This document shows, one piece after another, positions 34,970-43,638 of a DNA stretch of 64,000 nucleotides. The stretch is from Bradyrhizobium sp. Rc3b. GTDB taxonomy: Bacteria; Pseudomonadota; Alphaproteobacteria; Rhizobiales; Xanthobacteraceae. A program made the translations under genes and the position numbers. The DNA lies in contig NZ_FOUS01000020.1 in assembly GCF_900114915.1 (NCBI RefSeq), positions 1 through 64,000 of the forward strand, in the 5' to 3' direction. A model generated the notes under the pieces. The model was given only the letters and a program-made list of their open reading frames with translations. It had not been told where the DNA came from and ran no database searches. The stretch's first letter is position 1; each line of letters begins with the position of its first letter.

Positions 34970-35401
34970 TTAGCGACCGAGGGTGGCAAGGATTTCCAGC
35001 GTCGCGGCGTCGCGTTCGCCTGCGAAATAGCGGGCGAGCGCCTCGCCGAACACGGGCTCATCGGAGACCGCGCCGAACAGCGTCATCGACGAGCGGAATT
35101 TGGAATCGTCCGGCGCGCCGAGGATCGCGTTGATGCTCCGGCCCTGAACCGCGAGCACCAGCCCGGTGCATTCGATCAGGCGCGCCCCGAGCACGGGATG
35201 GGCGAGATAGGCCTTGGCCTCCGCGGGGGAGCCGATGGCGTAGCGCTGCGACATGGCGCTGAAGCCGAGGCCGGCGATCTGAGGGAAGACGAACCACATC
35301 CAGTGAGTCTGCTTCCGGCCCCGGGCCAGCTCCGCCTGGACGGCGCGAAAAACCGGGTTCTGGGCCGTTACGAAGCGCTCTAGATCGAAAGGATCGGTCA
35401 T
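34970..35401 (-). CDS. DUF1810 family protein
   Basis: A 143-residue cytoplasmic protein with the DUF1810 order: DPFDLERFVTAQNPVF, GRKQTHWMWFVFPQIAGLGF, SQRYAIGSPAEAKAYLAHPV and SSMTLFGAVSDEPVF. The function is unknown. AAGGTATCC before the ATG at 35401 supports the start. Confidence 0.9.
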   Translation of the reverse strand: MTDPFDLERFVTAQNPVFRAVQAELARGRKQTHWMWFVFPQIAGLGFSAMSQRYAIGSPAEAKAYLAHPVLGARLIECTGLVLAVQGRSINAILGAPDDSKFRSSMTLFGAVSDEPVFGEALARYFAGERDAATLEILATLGR

Positions 35402-35521
35402 TGGATACCTTAGGAGGGCTTGCCGGCCGCGATTATGCCTAACTTTTGGCTCCCAATGTGGTAGCTGGTATAGAGTCTCCGGGCGGGGGTTGGGCCCCCC
35501 GGGGGTCGATTTGGGGATCTG

Positions 35522-36556
35522 ATGGTTTCCGACGCAGCACATGCCGAGAGGCTGTTGTCGCGCCGCCGTGTCGGGCGAGCCGAGAGAATTCTGCTGTCTC
35601 TGGCCGCAGTCGCGATGGCGCTTGGCGCCGCCGCCTGGGTCACTGACATCGGGAATTCGAATTTTGGCAATTCGACCCCGCTAATCACTGCTGCGCTGCC
35701 GCCGGCCAATGCCCCTTCTTTCGAGGATCGTTTCGCGTCGGCGTCCGGCAACCCGCCCGCCCGCGAGCTCGGCCTGCGGACGATGGAGCGTTCCGCCCTG
35801 AGTGCGGTCCAGCTCAAGCTCCGCGACGCCAAGGCAATGCTCGCCCAGAAGCTCCAGGGCGACGATTGGCGCACGACCCTGACCGATGATGACCGGCACG
35901 TGGTCGACGAGACGAGGCCCTCGCAGCGTGCCGACGCCATCCCGATGCCGCGCTCGCGCCCGACCCAGGCGGACCTCTCCGCCCAGATCGCCTCCAGCCA
36001 GGCCTATGCGGAGACCAACCCCAGGGTCGACAACCGCAACTTCTTCGAAAAATTCACCGACAAGATCAGGCTCGCCTCGCTGACGCCCAGCGACGGCCTG
36101 TTCGCCAAGGCGCCGGATCTGGCCGCCCTCGGCTACGATTCGCGGACGGCGGTCTATGACATCAAGGCCAAGGCACTTTACCTGCCGAGCGGCGTCGCGC
36201 TGGAAGCCCATTCCGGCATGGGCGCGCTGATGGACGACCCCAATCATGTCGACCAGCGCATGGTCGGCGCGACCCCGCCCGCAACCTACGACCTGAAGCC
36301 GCGCGAGAAGCTGTTCCACGGTGTCCGCGCGCTGCGCCTGACTCCCACCGATGGCACCAGCGCGCTCGGCCGCGTCGGCCTTCTCACCCACAATTACATG
36401 CTCGGGCCGCGCGGCGATTCCAACGGCTGCGTCTCGATCAAGGACTATGATCGCTTCCTCAAGGCTTACGACAATGGCGAGTTCAACCGCCTGGTCGTGG
36501 TGCCGAGCCTGAGCGGATCTGCGACTGCCTCGCAGCGCGCCAGCACCGACTCCTGA
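35522..36556 (+). CDS. DUF2778 (tlde1-like) exported cell-wall protein
   Basis: A 344-residue protein with one N-terminal membrane helix (ILLSLAAVAMALGAAAWVTD), a low-complexity linker and a C-terminal DUF2778/tlde1 domain: ALYLPSGVALEAHSGMGALM, GVRALRLTPTDG and the catalytic GDSNGCVSIKDYDRF. The His and Cys are arranged as in L,D-transpeptidases. tlde1 effectors attack or exchange peptidoglycan peptides in type VI secretion, but single-copy rhizobial members look chromosomal and housekeeping. No T6SS or immunity gene is seen here. The start overlaps the divergent DUF1810 gene upstream region. Confidence 0.8.
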   Translation: MVSDAAHAERLLSRRRVGRAERILLSLAAVAMALGAAAWVTDIGNSNFGNSTPLITAALPPANAPSFEDRFASASGNPPARELGLRTMERSALSAVQLKLRDAKAMLAQKLQGDDWRTTLTDDDRHVVDETRPSQRADAIPMPRSRPTQADLSAQIASSQAYAETNPRVDNRNFFEKFTDKIRLASLTPSDGLFAKAPDLAALGYDSRTAVYDIKAKALYLPSGVALEAHSGMGALMDDPNHVDQRMVGATPPATYDLKPREKLFHGVRALRLTPTDGTSALGRVGLLTHNYMLGPRGDSNGCVSIKDYDRFLKAYDNGEFNRLVVVPSLSGSATASQRASTDS

Positions 36557-36623
36557 TATTCGCCTGCTTTCGGCGGGGCTGCCGTTTCCCCTTCGTTAAG
36601 CCGTCATCGTCCAGAAGCAGCCC

Positions 36624-36881
36624 ATGAGTGATCCATCAAGTTCCGAGACCCCGCTGCGTACGACGTTCAAGATCAAGCTGAACGGCGACACGTTGGCGAT
36701 CGCGACCGTCGGTCAGGCCTATCAATTCCTGACCAACTTCAAGTCGGTCGAATGGATGGAATTCCGCTCCCTGCACGAGGACGCCGTCGAGGCTCTGGAA
36801 GGCGCAGCCGGTAACGCGATGCTGGCGGTGCAGGCAACCAACGCCGTGCGCGCGCTGTTCGTCAGCGCCAAGCTGCTCTGA
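36624..36881 (+). CDS. small DUF982-like protein
   Basis: An 85-residue protein. The alternating pattern VGQAYQFLTNFKSVEWMEFR then EDAVEALEGAAGNAMLAVQA resembles DUF982 (A-xx-L ... W ... A ... A ... G). Bradyrhizobium carries many such copies of unknown role. The assignment rests on pattern only. Confidence 0.6.
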   Translation: MSDPSSSETPLRTTFKIKLNGDTLAIATVGQAYQFLTNFKSVEWMEFRSLHEDAVEALEGAAGNAMLAVQATNAVRALFVSAKLL

Positions 36882-36904
36882 AGCCGTCTCAGCTCACAAT
36901 CTCG

Positions 36905-36985
36905 CAGCCCGGATAGAGCGCAGCGAAATCCGGGCGTCGCTTGTGGCACGATTCCCGGATTGCGGCGCTCCATCGGACTACGGGT
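36905..36985. repeat. REP-like palindromic pair, diverged
   Basis: AGCCCGGATAGAGCGCAGCG ... GATTCCCGGATTGCGGCGCT and CCATCGGACTACGGG: a degenerate BIME of the same family as the 22419 array, in the gap after the DUF982-like gene. Confidence 0.75.
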
Positions 36986-37092
36986 CTTCTCCTCGCGCAT
37001 CTTGAACTCCGCTACGGGAACGGGCAAACGGTCGGCGAAGATCGCCGCCGCAAGCCATATGTTTGAAATTTAGTTCAGGGAGAGACCCCATC

Positions 37093-38184
37093 ATGAAACG
37101 CCGTACATTCCTCAAGGGCGGCGCGGTCGCCGGCGCGACGACGCTGGTTGCCGCACCTGCGATCGCGCAGAGCGCGCCCGAGATCAAATGGCGCCTGACG
37201 TCGAGCTTCCCGAAGTCGCTCGACACCATCTACGGCACGGCGCAGACCTTCGCGAAATACGTCGCTGAGGCCACCGACAACAAATTCCAGATCCAGACCT
37301 TCGGCGCCGGCGAGATCGTTCCGGGCCTGCAGGCGCTCGATGCCGTCAGCACCGCATCGGTGGAGATGGCGCAGACCCCGCTCTATTTCTACATCGGCAA
37401 GGAGCCGGCGCTGGCCTACGCCACCGGTGCGCCGTTCGGCATGAATCACCGCCATCAGGAATCGTGGTGGCACTTCGGCGGCGGCGCCGATCTCACCAAT
37501 GAAGCGCTCAAGCCGTTCAAGGCGCACGCCATCCTCTGCGGCAATTCCGGCACCCAGATGGGCGGCTGGTTCCGCAAGGAGATCAAGACCGTCGACGACC
37601 TCAAGGGCCTCAAATTCCGCATCGCGGGCATGGGCGGCCACGTGCTTGCCAAGCTCGGCGTCGTGCCGCAGCAGATCGCGGGCGGCGACATCTATCCGGC
37701 GCTGGAGAAGGGCACGATCGACGCGGTCGAGTTCGTCGGTCCCTATGACGACGAGAAGCTCGGCTTCCAGAAGGTCGCCAAGTACTATTACTTCCCGGGC
37801 TGGTGGGAAGGCGGCGCGATGCTGCACATGATCGTCAACGACGAGAAATGGGCGTCGCTGCCCAAGCAGTACCAGGCGATCGTCAACCAGGCCGGCGCGG
37901 CGGCTGGCGCATGGATGCTCGAGAAATACGACAGCGTGAATCCGGCGGCGCTGAAGCGGCTGATCGCGAACGGCGCGGAGCTGAGGGCGTTCCCGCAACC
38001 GGTGCTGGAGGCCTGCTACAACGCCACCCAGGAGCATCTGAACGAGCTCGCCGCCAAGAGCGACCTGTTCAAGCGGACCAAGGAAAGCCACGACGCGTAT
38101 ATGAAGGAGCTGCTGTTCTATACGCAGATCGCGGAGAACTTCTACGACAACTATCTGCTCAGCAAGATGCGCAACAAGAGCTGA
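37093..38184 (+). CDS. TRAP transporter substrate-binding protein, TakP/DctP type
   Basis: A 363-residue exported receptor with a Tat signal (MKRRTFLKGGAVAGATTLVA). The mature start EIKWRLTSSFPKSLDTIYG, the ligand Arg region LKGLKFRIAGMGG and GGDIYPALEKGTIDAVEFVG place it with TakP-type 2-oxo acid receptors. The TRP/TYR-rich segment KYYYFPGWWEGGAMLHMIVN is characteristic. No permease gene is adjacent, so it must use a remote TRAP permease. The ATG at 37093 follows GGGAGA; the frame is open ten codons upstream. Confidence 0.9.
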   Translation: MKRRTFLKGGAVAGATTLVAAPAIAQSAPEIKWRLTSSFPKSLDTIYGTAQTFAKYVAEATDNKFQIQTFGAGEIVPGLQALDAVSTASVEMAQTPLYFYIGKEPALAYATGAPFGMNHRHQESWWHFGGGADLTNEALKPFKAHAILCGNSGTQMGGWFRKEIKTVDDLKGLKFRIAGMGGHVLAKLGVVPQQIAGGDIYPALEKGTIDAVEFVGPYDDEKLGFQKVAKYYYFPGWWEGGAMLHMIVNDEKWASLPKQYQAIVNQAGAAAGAWMLEKYDSVNPAALKRLIANGAELRAFPQPVLEACYNATQEHLNELAAKSDLFKRTKESHDAYMKELLFYTQIAENFYDNYLLSKMRNKS

Positions 38185-38224
38185 TTGTGAGGAGGGCGCG
38201 GTGCCGCGATCGCGCCGCGCTCTC

Positions 38225-38314
38225 GTAGGGTGGGCAAAGGCGCCCTTGCGCCGTGCCTACGACTGCCCCGCGTTTCGTAGAATTGGTGGGCACGCTTCGC
38301 TTTGCCCACCCTAC
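38225..38314. repeat. palindromic intergenic repeat ('gtagggtgggcaaag' type)
   Basis: GTAGGGTGGGCAAAGGCG at the left mirrors CGCTTTGCCCACCCTAC at the right, making a long hairpin between convergent genes. A frequent Bradyrhizobium palindrome. Confidence 0.8.
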
Positions 38315-38333
38315 GGGACCTGAGCAAGCGGTC

Positions 38334-39107
38334 CTACGCCGCCCCAAGCCCCAGCTTCGCGTAGATCCGCCTTGCATAGGCGCCGAACGCATCGGTCGTC
38401 TTCAGCGGCAAGTCGCGCGGGAAGGGCAGGTCGATCGGGAAATAGTCGGCCATCTTCGCAGGTCCCGCCGTCAGCACCGCGCAATGCGAGGACAGGAACA
38501 CGGCTTCCTGGATCGAATGCGTGACGAAGATGATGGTCTTGCCGCTCTCCCGCCAGATCCGCAGCATCTCCAGATTCATCTGCTCACGCGTCAGCGCGTC
38601 CAGCGCGCCGAACGGCTCATCCATCAGGATCAGCTTTGGATCGTGAATGAAGGCGCGTGCGATCGCGGTGCGTTGCTGCATGCCGCCGGAGAGCTGCTGC
38701 GGATATTTCTGCTCAAAGCCGGCAAGGCCCACGAGGTTGAGAAGATCGCGCGCCCGCTCGCGCGCGGCCTTCATCGGCAGGCCGACGATCTCGGCCGGCA
38801 GCAGCACATTGTCCAGGATCGTCCGCCATTTCAGCAGCAAGGCCTGCTGGAACACCATGCCGATGTCGCGGGTCGGATCGAACGGGCTGTTGGCGTTGCC
38901 GATCTTCACCGTGCCGCCGTCGGCGCCGTGCAGGCCGGCCAGGATCTTCATCACGGTGGTCTTGCCGCAGCCGGACGGGCCGACCAGCGAGACCAGCTCA
39001 CCTTCCTGCACGTCCATGGTGACGTCGGACACCGCCAGGAATTCGGCGCCGCCGCTGCGATAGACCTTGCGGACGCCCTGCAGGCTGATGAAGGGGGCAG
39101 GGCTCAT
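38334..39107 (-). CDS. ABC transporter ATPase (NitT/TauT type)
   Basis: A 257-residue ATPase: Walker A GPSGCGKTT, Q-loop MVFQQALLLKW, signature LSGGMQQRTAIARAF, Walker B LILMDEPFGALDALT and switch His in FVTHSIQEAV. It powers the permease at 42037 with the binding protein at 43639. The ATG at 39107 overlaps the stop of the DapA-family gene (ATGA), so translation is coupled. The longer open frame upstream lies inside that gene and is not real. Confidence 0.9.
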   Translation of the reverse strand: MSPAPFISLQGVRKVYRSGGAEFLAVSDVTMDVQEGELVSLVGPSGCGKTTVMKILAGLHGADGGTVKIGNANSPFDPTRDIGMVFQQALLLKWRTILDNVLLPAEIVGLPMKAARERARDLLNLVGLAGFEQKYPQQLSGGMQQRTAIARAFIHDPKLILMDEPFGALDALTREQMNLEMLRIWRESGKTIIFVTHSIQEAVFLSSHCAVLTAGPAKMADYFPIDLPFPRDLPLKTTDAFGAYARRIYAKLGLGAA

Positions 39108-40159
39108 GCCAGCCACTTGTCCCGATTGGCGGCAACGAAGGCATCGTCGCTGAGGTCGGCGTGCGCGCGATAGACGCGGTCGATCTCCTCTTTCTGGCCG
39201 GGGCTGAGGCCCTCGTTCGGATCGAGGCACCACAGGCCTTTCATCAGGCCCTGGCGCCGCAGCACTTCGTGGCAGCCGGCGATGCAGCCGTGGAAATTGT
39301 TGGCGACGTCGAAGAAGGCGCTGTTGCAGTCGGTGACGCGGGCATCGAGTGCCAGCAGGTCGGCCGGCACGCTGTCCTTGTGCCGCGCCGCCTTGCAGCG
39401 CTCGAACTGCTTGATTGCACTGGCCGTCCACACCGACCAATGGCCGAGCAGACCGCCCTTGAAGTAGGTGCGCGTGGTGACGCCGTTGTCGCGCAGATCG
39501 AACGGCAGCATCAGATCGAGCAGGATGTGGTCGTCATTGCCGGTGTAGAGCGCGACGCGGTCGAGCGCGCCGGCGGCCGCGACGCCGCGCAGGACGTCGA
39601 GGGTACGATAGCGGTTGAACGGCGCGATCTTGATCGCGATGACATTGTCGATCGAGGCGAAGCGCTGCCAGAACCGGGCGGAGAGGATGACGCCGCCGAC
39701 GGCCGGCTGAAGATAGAAGCCGACCAGCGGGATCTCGGCGGCGACTGCCGTGCAGTGCGCGATGATCTCGTCCTCGGAGGCGCTCTTCATCGCGGCGAGG
39801 CTGAGCAGGCCGGCATGATAGCCGATGTCGCGCGCGGTGCGGGCTTCGGTGACCGCCTGGTTTGTCGGACCCGCGAGGCCTGCGACCATCGCCAGCGGTC
39901 GCCTGGTCCAGTTGGCCGCGGTCTCGGCGGCGAGCTCGAGCACCGGACGGTAGAGACCGACGTCGCGGATCGCGAACTGCGTCGTGTGCACGCCGACGGC
40001 AAGGCCGCCAGAGCCGGCGTCGATGTAATAGCGCGTCAGCGCACGCTGATGCGTCTTGTCGAGCTGGCGCTCGGCGGTGAGCGCGAGCGGATGCGCCGGT
40101 ATCACGGTGCCCTCAGTGATCAGGTTGCGGATGTCGCTGTTGATCTGGCTGTGATGCAT
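39104..40159 (-). CDS. DapA-family (dihydrodipicolinate synthase/aldolase) protein
   Basis: A 351-residue class I aldolase-type TIM barrel. The Schiff-base Lys177 lies in NVIAIKIAPFNRY and the Tyr149 relay in VGFYLQPAVGG. The N-terminus is VIPAHPLALTAERQLDK, unlike housekeeping DapA, and the protein is about 55 residues longer than that enzyme. Such members catalyse aldol cleavage or condensation of 2-oxo acids. It lies between the ATPase and GNAT genes of one operon, six bases from the latter, which points to catabolism of the imported compound. Confidence 0.85.
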   Translation of the reverse strand: MHHSQINSDIRNLITEGTVIPAHPLALTAERQLDKTHQRALTRYYIDAGSGGLAVGVHTTQFAIRDVGLYRPVLELAAETAANWTRRPLAMVAGLAGPTNQAVTEARTARDIGYHAGLLSLAAMKSASEDEIIAHCTAVAAEIPLVGFYLQPAVGGVILSARFWQRFASIDNVIAIKIAPFNRYRTLDVLRGVAAAGALDRVALYTGNDDHILLDLMLPFDLRDNGVTTRTYFKGGLLGHWSVWTASAIKQFERCKAARHKDSVPADLLALDARVTDCNSAFFDVANNFHGCIAGCHEVLRRQGLMKGLWCLDPNEGLSPGQKEEIDRVYRAHADLSDDAFVAANRDKWLA

Positions 40160-40165
40160 GATGTC

Positions 40166-40987
40166 CTATCCGAATTCAGGGCCGGCGACGGCGAATGGCA
40201 TTTCCTCGCCCGTGACGGTGGCGGGACCGAACCGCATGCGCTGGAACGGGCGCTCGATGGTCCAGCTGGAGGCGGTCAAGCCTTCCAGGAACGCGGCTTG
40301 CGACGCGACGGCGTCGAGTAGGAGCGGGCTGGTCTCGGAACGCACGATCGCGTCAACGAGCGCCAGAGCTGCCGCGGCATTGTCGGCCAACAACGGGCCG
40401 ATATGGCGGGCGGTCCGGCCGTCGCGAACCAGTGCGATGGCGCCGTTCGCACCGACGATGCGCGAGCCAGAACGCTGTGCGAAGGCGGAGAGGAGGGCGG
40501 TCCGGTCGAACCCGGTGGCCCGCAGGTCCCGCGCACGAAGCGCATCGAGTGTCCCGGATGACAATGGCGGCGCTTCGGCCCGCGCTGGCTTCAACAGCTT
40601 CAGGCGGCGCAATTGCAGGGTCGGCGTGAACCCCAGTGGTCCGTAGACGACGGCGCCGTCCGGCGTGGCATCGAGCCAGCTGGTCAGGCCGTTCTGACGC
40701 GCCGTCTCCAGGCAGGCGTCGACCAGACGGGTGGCAAGGCCACGGCGGCGATGCGTGCCTGATACCAGCACCATGCTGATCCAGGCGTTGTTGCCGGAAT
40801 AGGGCAACAGTGCCGCGGTTGCGACCAGCCGCATGCCGTCGCGAATGCCGAACACGACGCCGTCGCGCAGGAAGATGCGCCAGTCCTCGTCGGTCTGGTT
40901 CCAGTGCGCTTCCGTCGACAACGCCAGCCCCGCGATCGCGTCGTCGACGCCGAGCTGGACGATGTGCGGGGCGTCAGTAACGGCCAT
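40166..40987 (-). CDS. GNAT acetyltransferase
   Basis: A 273-residue protein. The N-terminal half is a GNAT fold: WISMVLVSGTHRRRGLATRL carries the acetyl-CoA pyrophosphate loop (R-R-x-G-x-A), and LDATPDGAVVYGPLGFTPTL the end of the domain. The C-terminal half is a second, degenerate GNAT-like domain (GANGAIALVRDGRTARHIGP). Acceptor unknown. Start overlaps the upstream epimerase gene by 14 bases, so coupled expression is likely. Confidence 0.85.
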   Translation of the reverse strand: MAVTDAPHIVQLGVDDAIAGLALSTEAHWNQTDEDWRIFLRDGVVFGIRDGMRLVATAALLPYSGNNAWISMVLVSGTHRRRGLATRLVDACLETARQNGLTSWLDATPDGAVVYGPLGFTPTLQLRRLKLLKPARAEAPPLSSGTLDALRARDLRATGFDRTALLSAFAQRSGSRIVGANGAIALVRDGRTARHIGPLLADNAAAALALVDAIVRSETSPLLLDAVASQAAFLEGLTASSWTIERPFQRMRFGPATVTGEEMPFAVAGPEFG

Positions 40988-42011
40988 CGCGCACCTCGTA
41001 TTTGGTGGGCTTGCCGAGGCTCGGCATGGCGCGCGAGACCCAATCGGCGGTCCAGGCGATCAACTGCTCGGTGTCGACGACCGGAAGGCCGAACAGGTCA
41101 ACCGCCCTTGATGTGTCGGTCAGCCAAGCTGTCGGCTCTTCCTTGCCTGTCAGCACCGGCGCGCGGCCGAACCTTGTGCCGAATCTTTGCGCGAGATCGC
41201 GCACCGCCAGAATCTCGTGGCCGCTGACATTGATCGGCGAGGTCGGCGCGGTGCAGTGCGCAAGGCAGCGCAGCGCCTGCGCGGAGGCATCGCCCTGCCA
41301 GATGAAATTAACATGACCGAGGCTGACGTCGATCGGCGTGCCCGTGAGCACCTTCGTCGCGATGTCGTGCAGCACGCCATAGCGCATGTCGATCGCGTAG
41401 TTGAGACGGAACAGCCGGCCCGGCGTTGCGAATTTGTGCGAGAAATACTCGAACATCCGCTCGCGGCCGACACAGGATTGCGCGTATTCGCCGGGCGGGT
41501 TCGGCGCCATGTCCTCGGTCGAGCCTTTGCCGTCGACAGGGACGAAAGGATAGATACAGCCGGTCGAGAACGCCACAATGCGCGAGGACGGGAATGCCTG
41601 GGCTACCAGGGCGGGCACGTGTGCGTTCATCGCCCAGGTCAGCGACAGATCGCCCTCGGCGCCGAACTTGCGGCCGGCCATGAAGATGATGTTGGGCGCC
41701 TTCGGCAGCGCCGCAATTGCCTTCTCGTCCATCAGGTCGCAATTGATGGTTTCGACGCCGCGCGCGTGCAGCCAGTCCTTCACGCCGGCGTCGCTGAAGC
41801 GGGCCACGCCGATGATCCGGCGATCGGGCGCGGCGGCCTTGGCGAGCCCGGCCAGCGTCGGGCCCATCTTGCCGCCGACGCCGAGGATCATGATGTCGCC
41901 CTCGACCTTGGCGAGGTCGTCGATCAGCGCTTGCGTCGGACGGCACAGCAGCTCGTCGAGGGCTGCGATATCGGGGATGGTCTTCGGCAGCGTCTGGCGG
42001 GTGAGCAGCAT
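40974..42011 (-). CDS. NAD-dependent epimerase/dehydratase
   Basis: A 345-residue extended-SDR protein. The Rossmann motif is modified: GDIMILGVGGKMGPTLAGLA in place of GxxGxxG near the N-terminus. Then come VIGVARFSD, NIIFMAGRKFG and IVAFSTGCIYPFVPVDGKGS, where S/T and the Tyr(x3)Lys-like YAQSCVGRERMFEYF follow the family order. The Tyr-x3-Lys has Arg in place of Lys, so activity may be altered. The ATG at 42011 is preceded by AAGGACAAATCC. It is part of the ABC-aldolase operon. Confidence 0.85.
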   Translation of the reverse strand: MLLTRQTLPKTIPDIAALDELLCRPTQALIDDLAKVEGDIMILGVGGKMGPTLAGLAKAAAPDRRIIGVARFSDAGVKDWLHARGVETINCDLMDEKAIAALPKAPNIIFMAGRKFGAEGDLSLTWAMNAHVPALVAQAFPSSRIVAFSTGCIYPFVPVDGKGSTEDMAPNPPGEYAQSCVGRERMFEYFSHKFATPGRLFRLNYAIDMRYGVLHDIATKVLTGTPIDVSLGHVNFIWQGDASAQALRCLAHCTAPTSPINVSGHEILAVRDLAQRFGTRFGRAPVLTGKEEPTAWLTDTSRAVDLFGLPVVDTEQLIAWTADWVSRAMPSLGKPTKYEVRDGRY

Positions 42012-42036
42012 GGATTTGTCCTTGGTTCTGCCGTTG

Positions 42037-42807
42037 TCAGGTTTGCCTTGCGTCACCGACCACGAACATGCGTTCGAGGATCAGGACGAGGCCGTAGAGA
42101 GCGACCCCGAGCAGCGTCAGCAGCACGACGGCCATCACCATCGCGGGTGTGTCGAGCGCCGACTGCACCTGGATCATGAGGTAGCCGAGCCCGCGCTCGG
42201 AGGCGATGAACTCGCCGACGATGGCGCCGGCAACCGCCAGGATGGCGCCGACCTTCATGCCGGAGAACACGTAAGGCAGCGATCCCGGCAGCTGGATCTT
42301 GCGGAACAGCGTCCAGCGCGAGCCGCGCAGGGATTTGACGAGATCGAGCAGGTCCGGCTCGACCTCGCGCAGGCCCCGCGCGGTGGTGAGCAGGATCGGA
42401 AAGAAGCAGATGCTGAAGGCGATCAGGATGTTCGGGATGATGCCGTAGGAGAACCAGACGATGAAGAGCGGGCCGAGCGCGACCTTCGGGATCATGTTCA
42501 GCGTCACGAACAGCGGCAGCAGCACGAGGCTGAGCAGCGGCGCCCAGCTGAAGATCACGGCCAGCGCGACGCCGACGAAGGCGCCGAGCGCGAAGCCGCC
42601 GAGGATCTCGACCGCTGTCACCAGCGTATTGGCGCCCCAGGCGTAGCTCGCGGTTCCCAGCGTCTGCACCGTCGCCAGCGGGGAGGGCAGGATGAATTTC
42701 GGCAAGTGAAAGGCATCGACCGCGACCTGCCAGAGCACGAGCACGCCGAGGTGCACGATCAGGATGATCGCAAAGCTGCGCGAGGCGCGTGCGCTGTCTC
42801 CTGCCAC
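42037..42807 (-). CDS. ABC transporter permease (NitT/TauT type)
   Basis: A 256-residue permease with about six helices. The EAA loop is seen in LVKSLRGSRWTLFRKIQLPG with SLPYVFSGMKVGAILAVAGA following. Hydrophobic segments include FAIILIVHLGVLVLWQVAV, VEILGGFALGAFVGVALAVI and the last AMVMAVVLLTLLGVALYGLV. It is the first gene of the minus-strand operon and its promoter region contains the inverted repeat at 42875-42890. Confidence 0.92.
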   Translation of the reverse strand: MAGDSARASRSFAIILIVHLGVLVLWQVAVDAFHLPKFILPSPLATVQTLGTASYAWGANTLVTAVEILGGFALGAFVGVALAVIFSWAPLLSLVLLPLFVTLNMIPKVALGPLFIVWFSYGIIPNILIAFSICFFPILLTTARGLREVEPDLLDLVKSLRGSRWTLFRKIQLPGSLPYVFSGMKVGAILAVAGAIVGEFIASERGLGYLMIQVQSALDTPAMVMAVVLLTLLGVALYGLVLILERMFVVGDARQT

Positions 42808-42874
42808 CGATTGCTCCCTGTTGGCGCGGCGGCGATGCCGCAGGTCGCAAGCCTAGCCGCCTTCCGGGGAAGTT

Positions 42875-42890
42875 TCAACCAGTTGGTTGA
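42875..42890. promoter_or_regulatory. inverted repeat, probable TetR operator (permease operon side)
   Basis: TCAACCA-GT-TGGTTGA, a perfect 7+2+7 inverted repeat immediately after the TetR stop and 68 bases before the permease start. The core CAACCA-N4-GTTGA recurs at 43542-43556 on the other side of the TetR gene. Confidence 0.8.
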
Positions 42891-43538
42891 TTAGGGCCGG
42901 AGCGACTGCAGTACCAAATCGGCGACATGGCGGCGGCGGGCGCGCCGTGCGGTGCGGCTCGACAGGTCCTTGCCGAAGATCGCCGACAGTGTCGGCGTGT
43001 TGGAGAAGAAGAAATAGCTGAGGCCCGCAATGGAGATATAGAGCTGGACGGGGTCGACGCCCTTGCGGAACACGCCCGCGCGCACCCCCTCGTTGAGAAT
43101 GTGGGAGACGCTCTTCACCAGCGGGGAGTGCATCGCTTCCAGCCGCGTCGAGCCGCGGACGTGGCGGGCGCCGCCGCGGTTCTCGTCGTTTAAAAGCACG
43201 ATGAAATCAGGGTGTGCGGCCAGATGGTCGAACGAAGCCTCGATCAGCTTGCGGATCGCCTTCTCCGGCGGCAGGCCTTCGAGATTGAGCCTGCGCTCCT
43301 GCTCGCGGATGTCCTCATAGACCCATTCGAGTACGGCGAGGTAGAGCGCGTCCTTGTCGCCGAAATAGTGGTAGACGAGCTGCTTGTTGACGCCGGCGCG
43401 CTCGGCGATCTCGTCGACGCGGGCGCCCGCAAAGCCGTGCCGGGCAAATTCCAGGCGCGCCGCGGTCAGCAGCTTGTTGCGGGTGGCGACGGGGTCGCGG
43501 CGCTGCGGCACGGTGTCGCCAGATCGTTTTGCGGGCAT
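42891..43538 (-). CDS. TetR family repressor of the ABC-aldolase cluster
   Basis: A 215-residue regulator. The HTH is FARHGFAGARVDEIAERAGV then NKQLVYHYFGDKDALYLAVL. The C-terminal domain includes FDHLAAHPDFIVLLNDENRG and SVSHILNEGVRAGVFRKGVD. The gene lies between the permease operon (downstream, same strand) and the binding protein gene (upstream, divergent), with matching operator sequences on both sides, so it likely represses all of them and itself. ATG at 43538 is used; a TTG seven codons earlier would overlap its own operator. Confidence 0.9.
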   Translation of the reverse strand: MPAKRSGDTVPQRRDPVATRNKLLTAARLEFARHGFAGARVDEIAERAGVNKQLVYHYFGDKDALYLAVLEWVYEDIREQERRLNLEGLPPEKAIRKLIEASFDHLAAHPDFIVLLNDENRGGARHVRGSTRLEAMHSPLVKSVSHILNEGVRAGVFRKGVDPVQLYISIAGLSYFFFSNTPTLSAIFGKDLSSRTARRARRRHVADLVLQSLRP

Positions 43539-43541
43539 TTC

Positions 43542-43556
43542 CAACCAAACAGTTGA
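43542..43556. promoter_or_regulatory. probable TetR operator (divergent promoter side)
   Basis: CAACCA-AACA-GTTGA, matching the core of the inverted repeat at 42875-42890 with the same spacing, between the divergent TetR and binding protein genes. Confidence 0.75.
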
Positions 43557-43638
43557 CAAGTTGAGGGCGGGCTTGTTGCATTGGTATCCTCACAAGGGGA
43601 GAGCGACAAGCCGGGTCGCGGCAACGAGGAGAGATGCG

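Noticed and set aside
35522..36556. Type VI secretion effector with immunity gene
   Set aside because: The domain is tlde1-like, but no immunity gene, VgrG, PAAR or Hcp gene is near.
43384..43638. 85-codon N-terminal extension of the ABC receptor
   Set aside because: It overlaps the divergent TetR gene. The signal peptide and ribosome site put the start at 43639.
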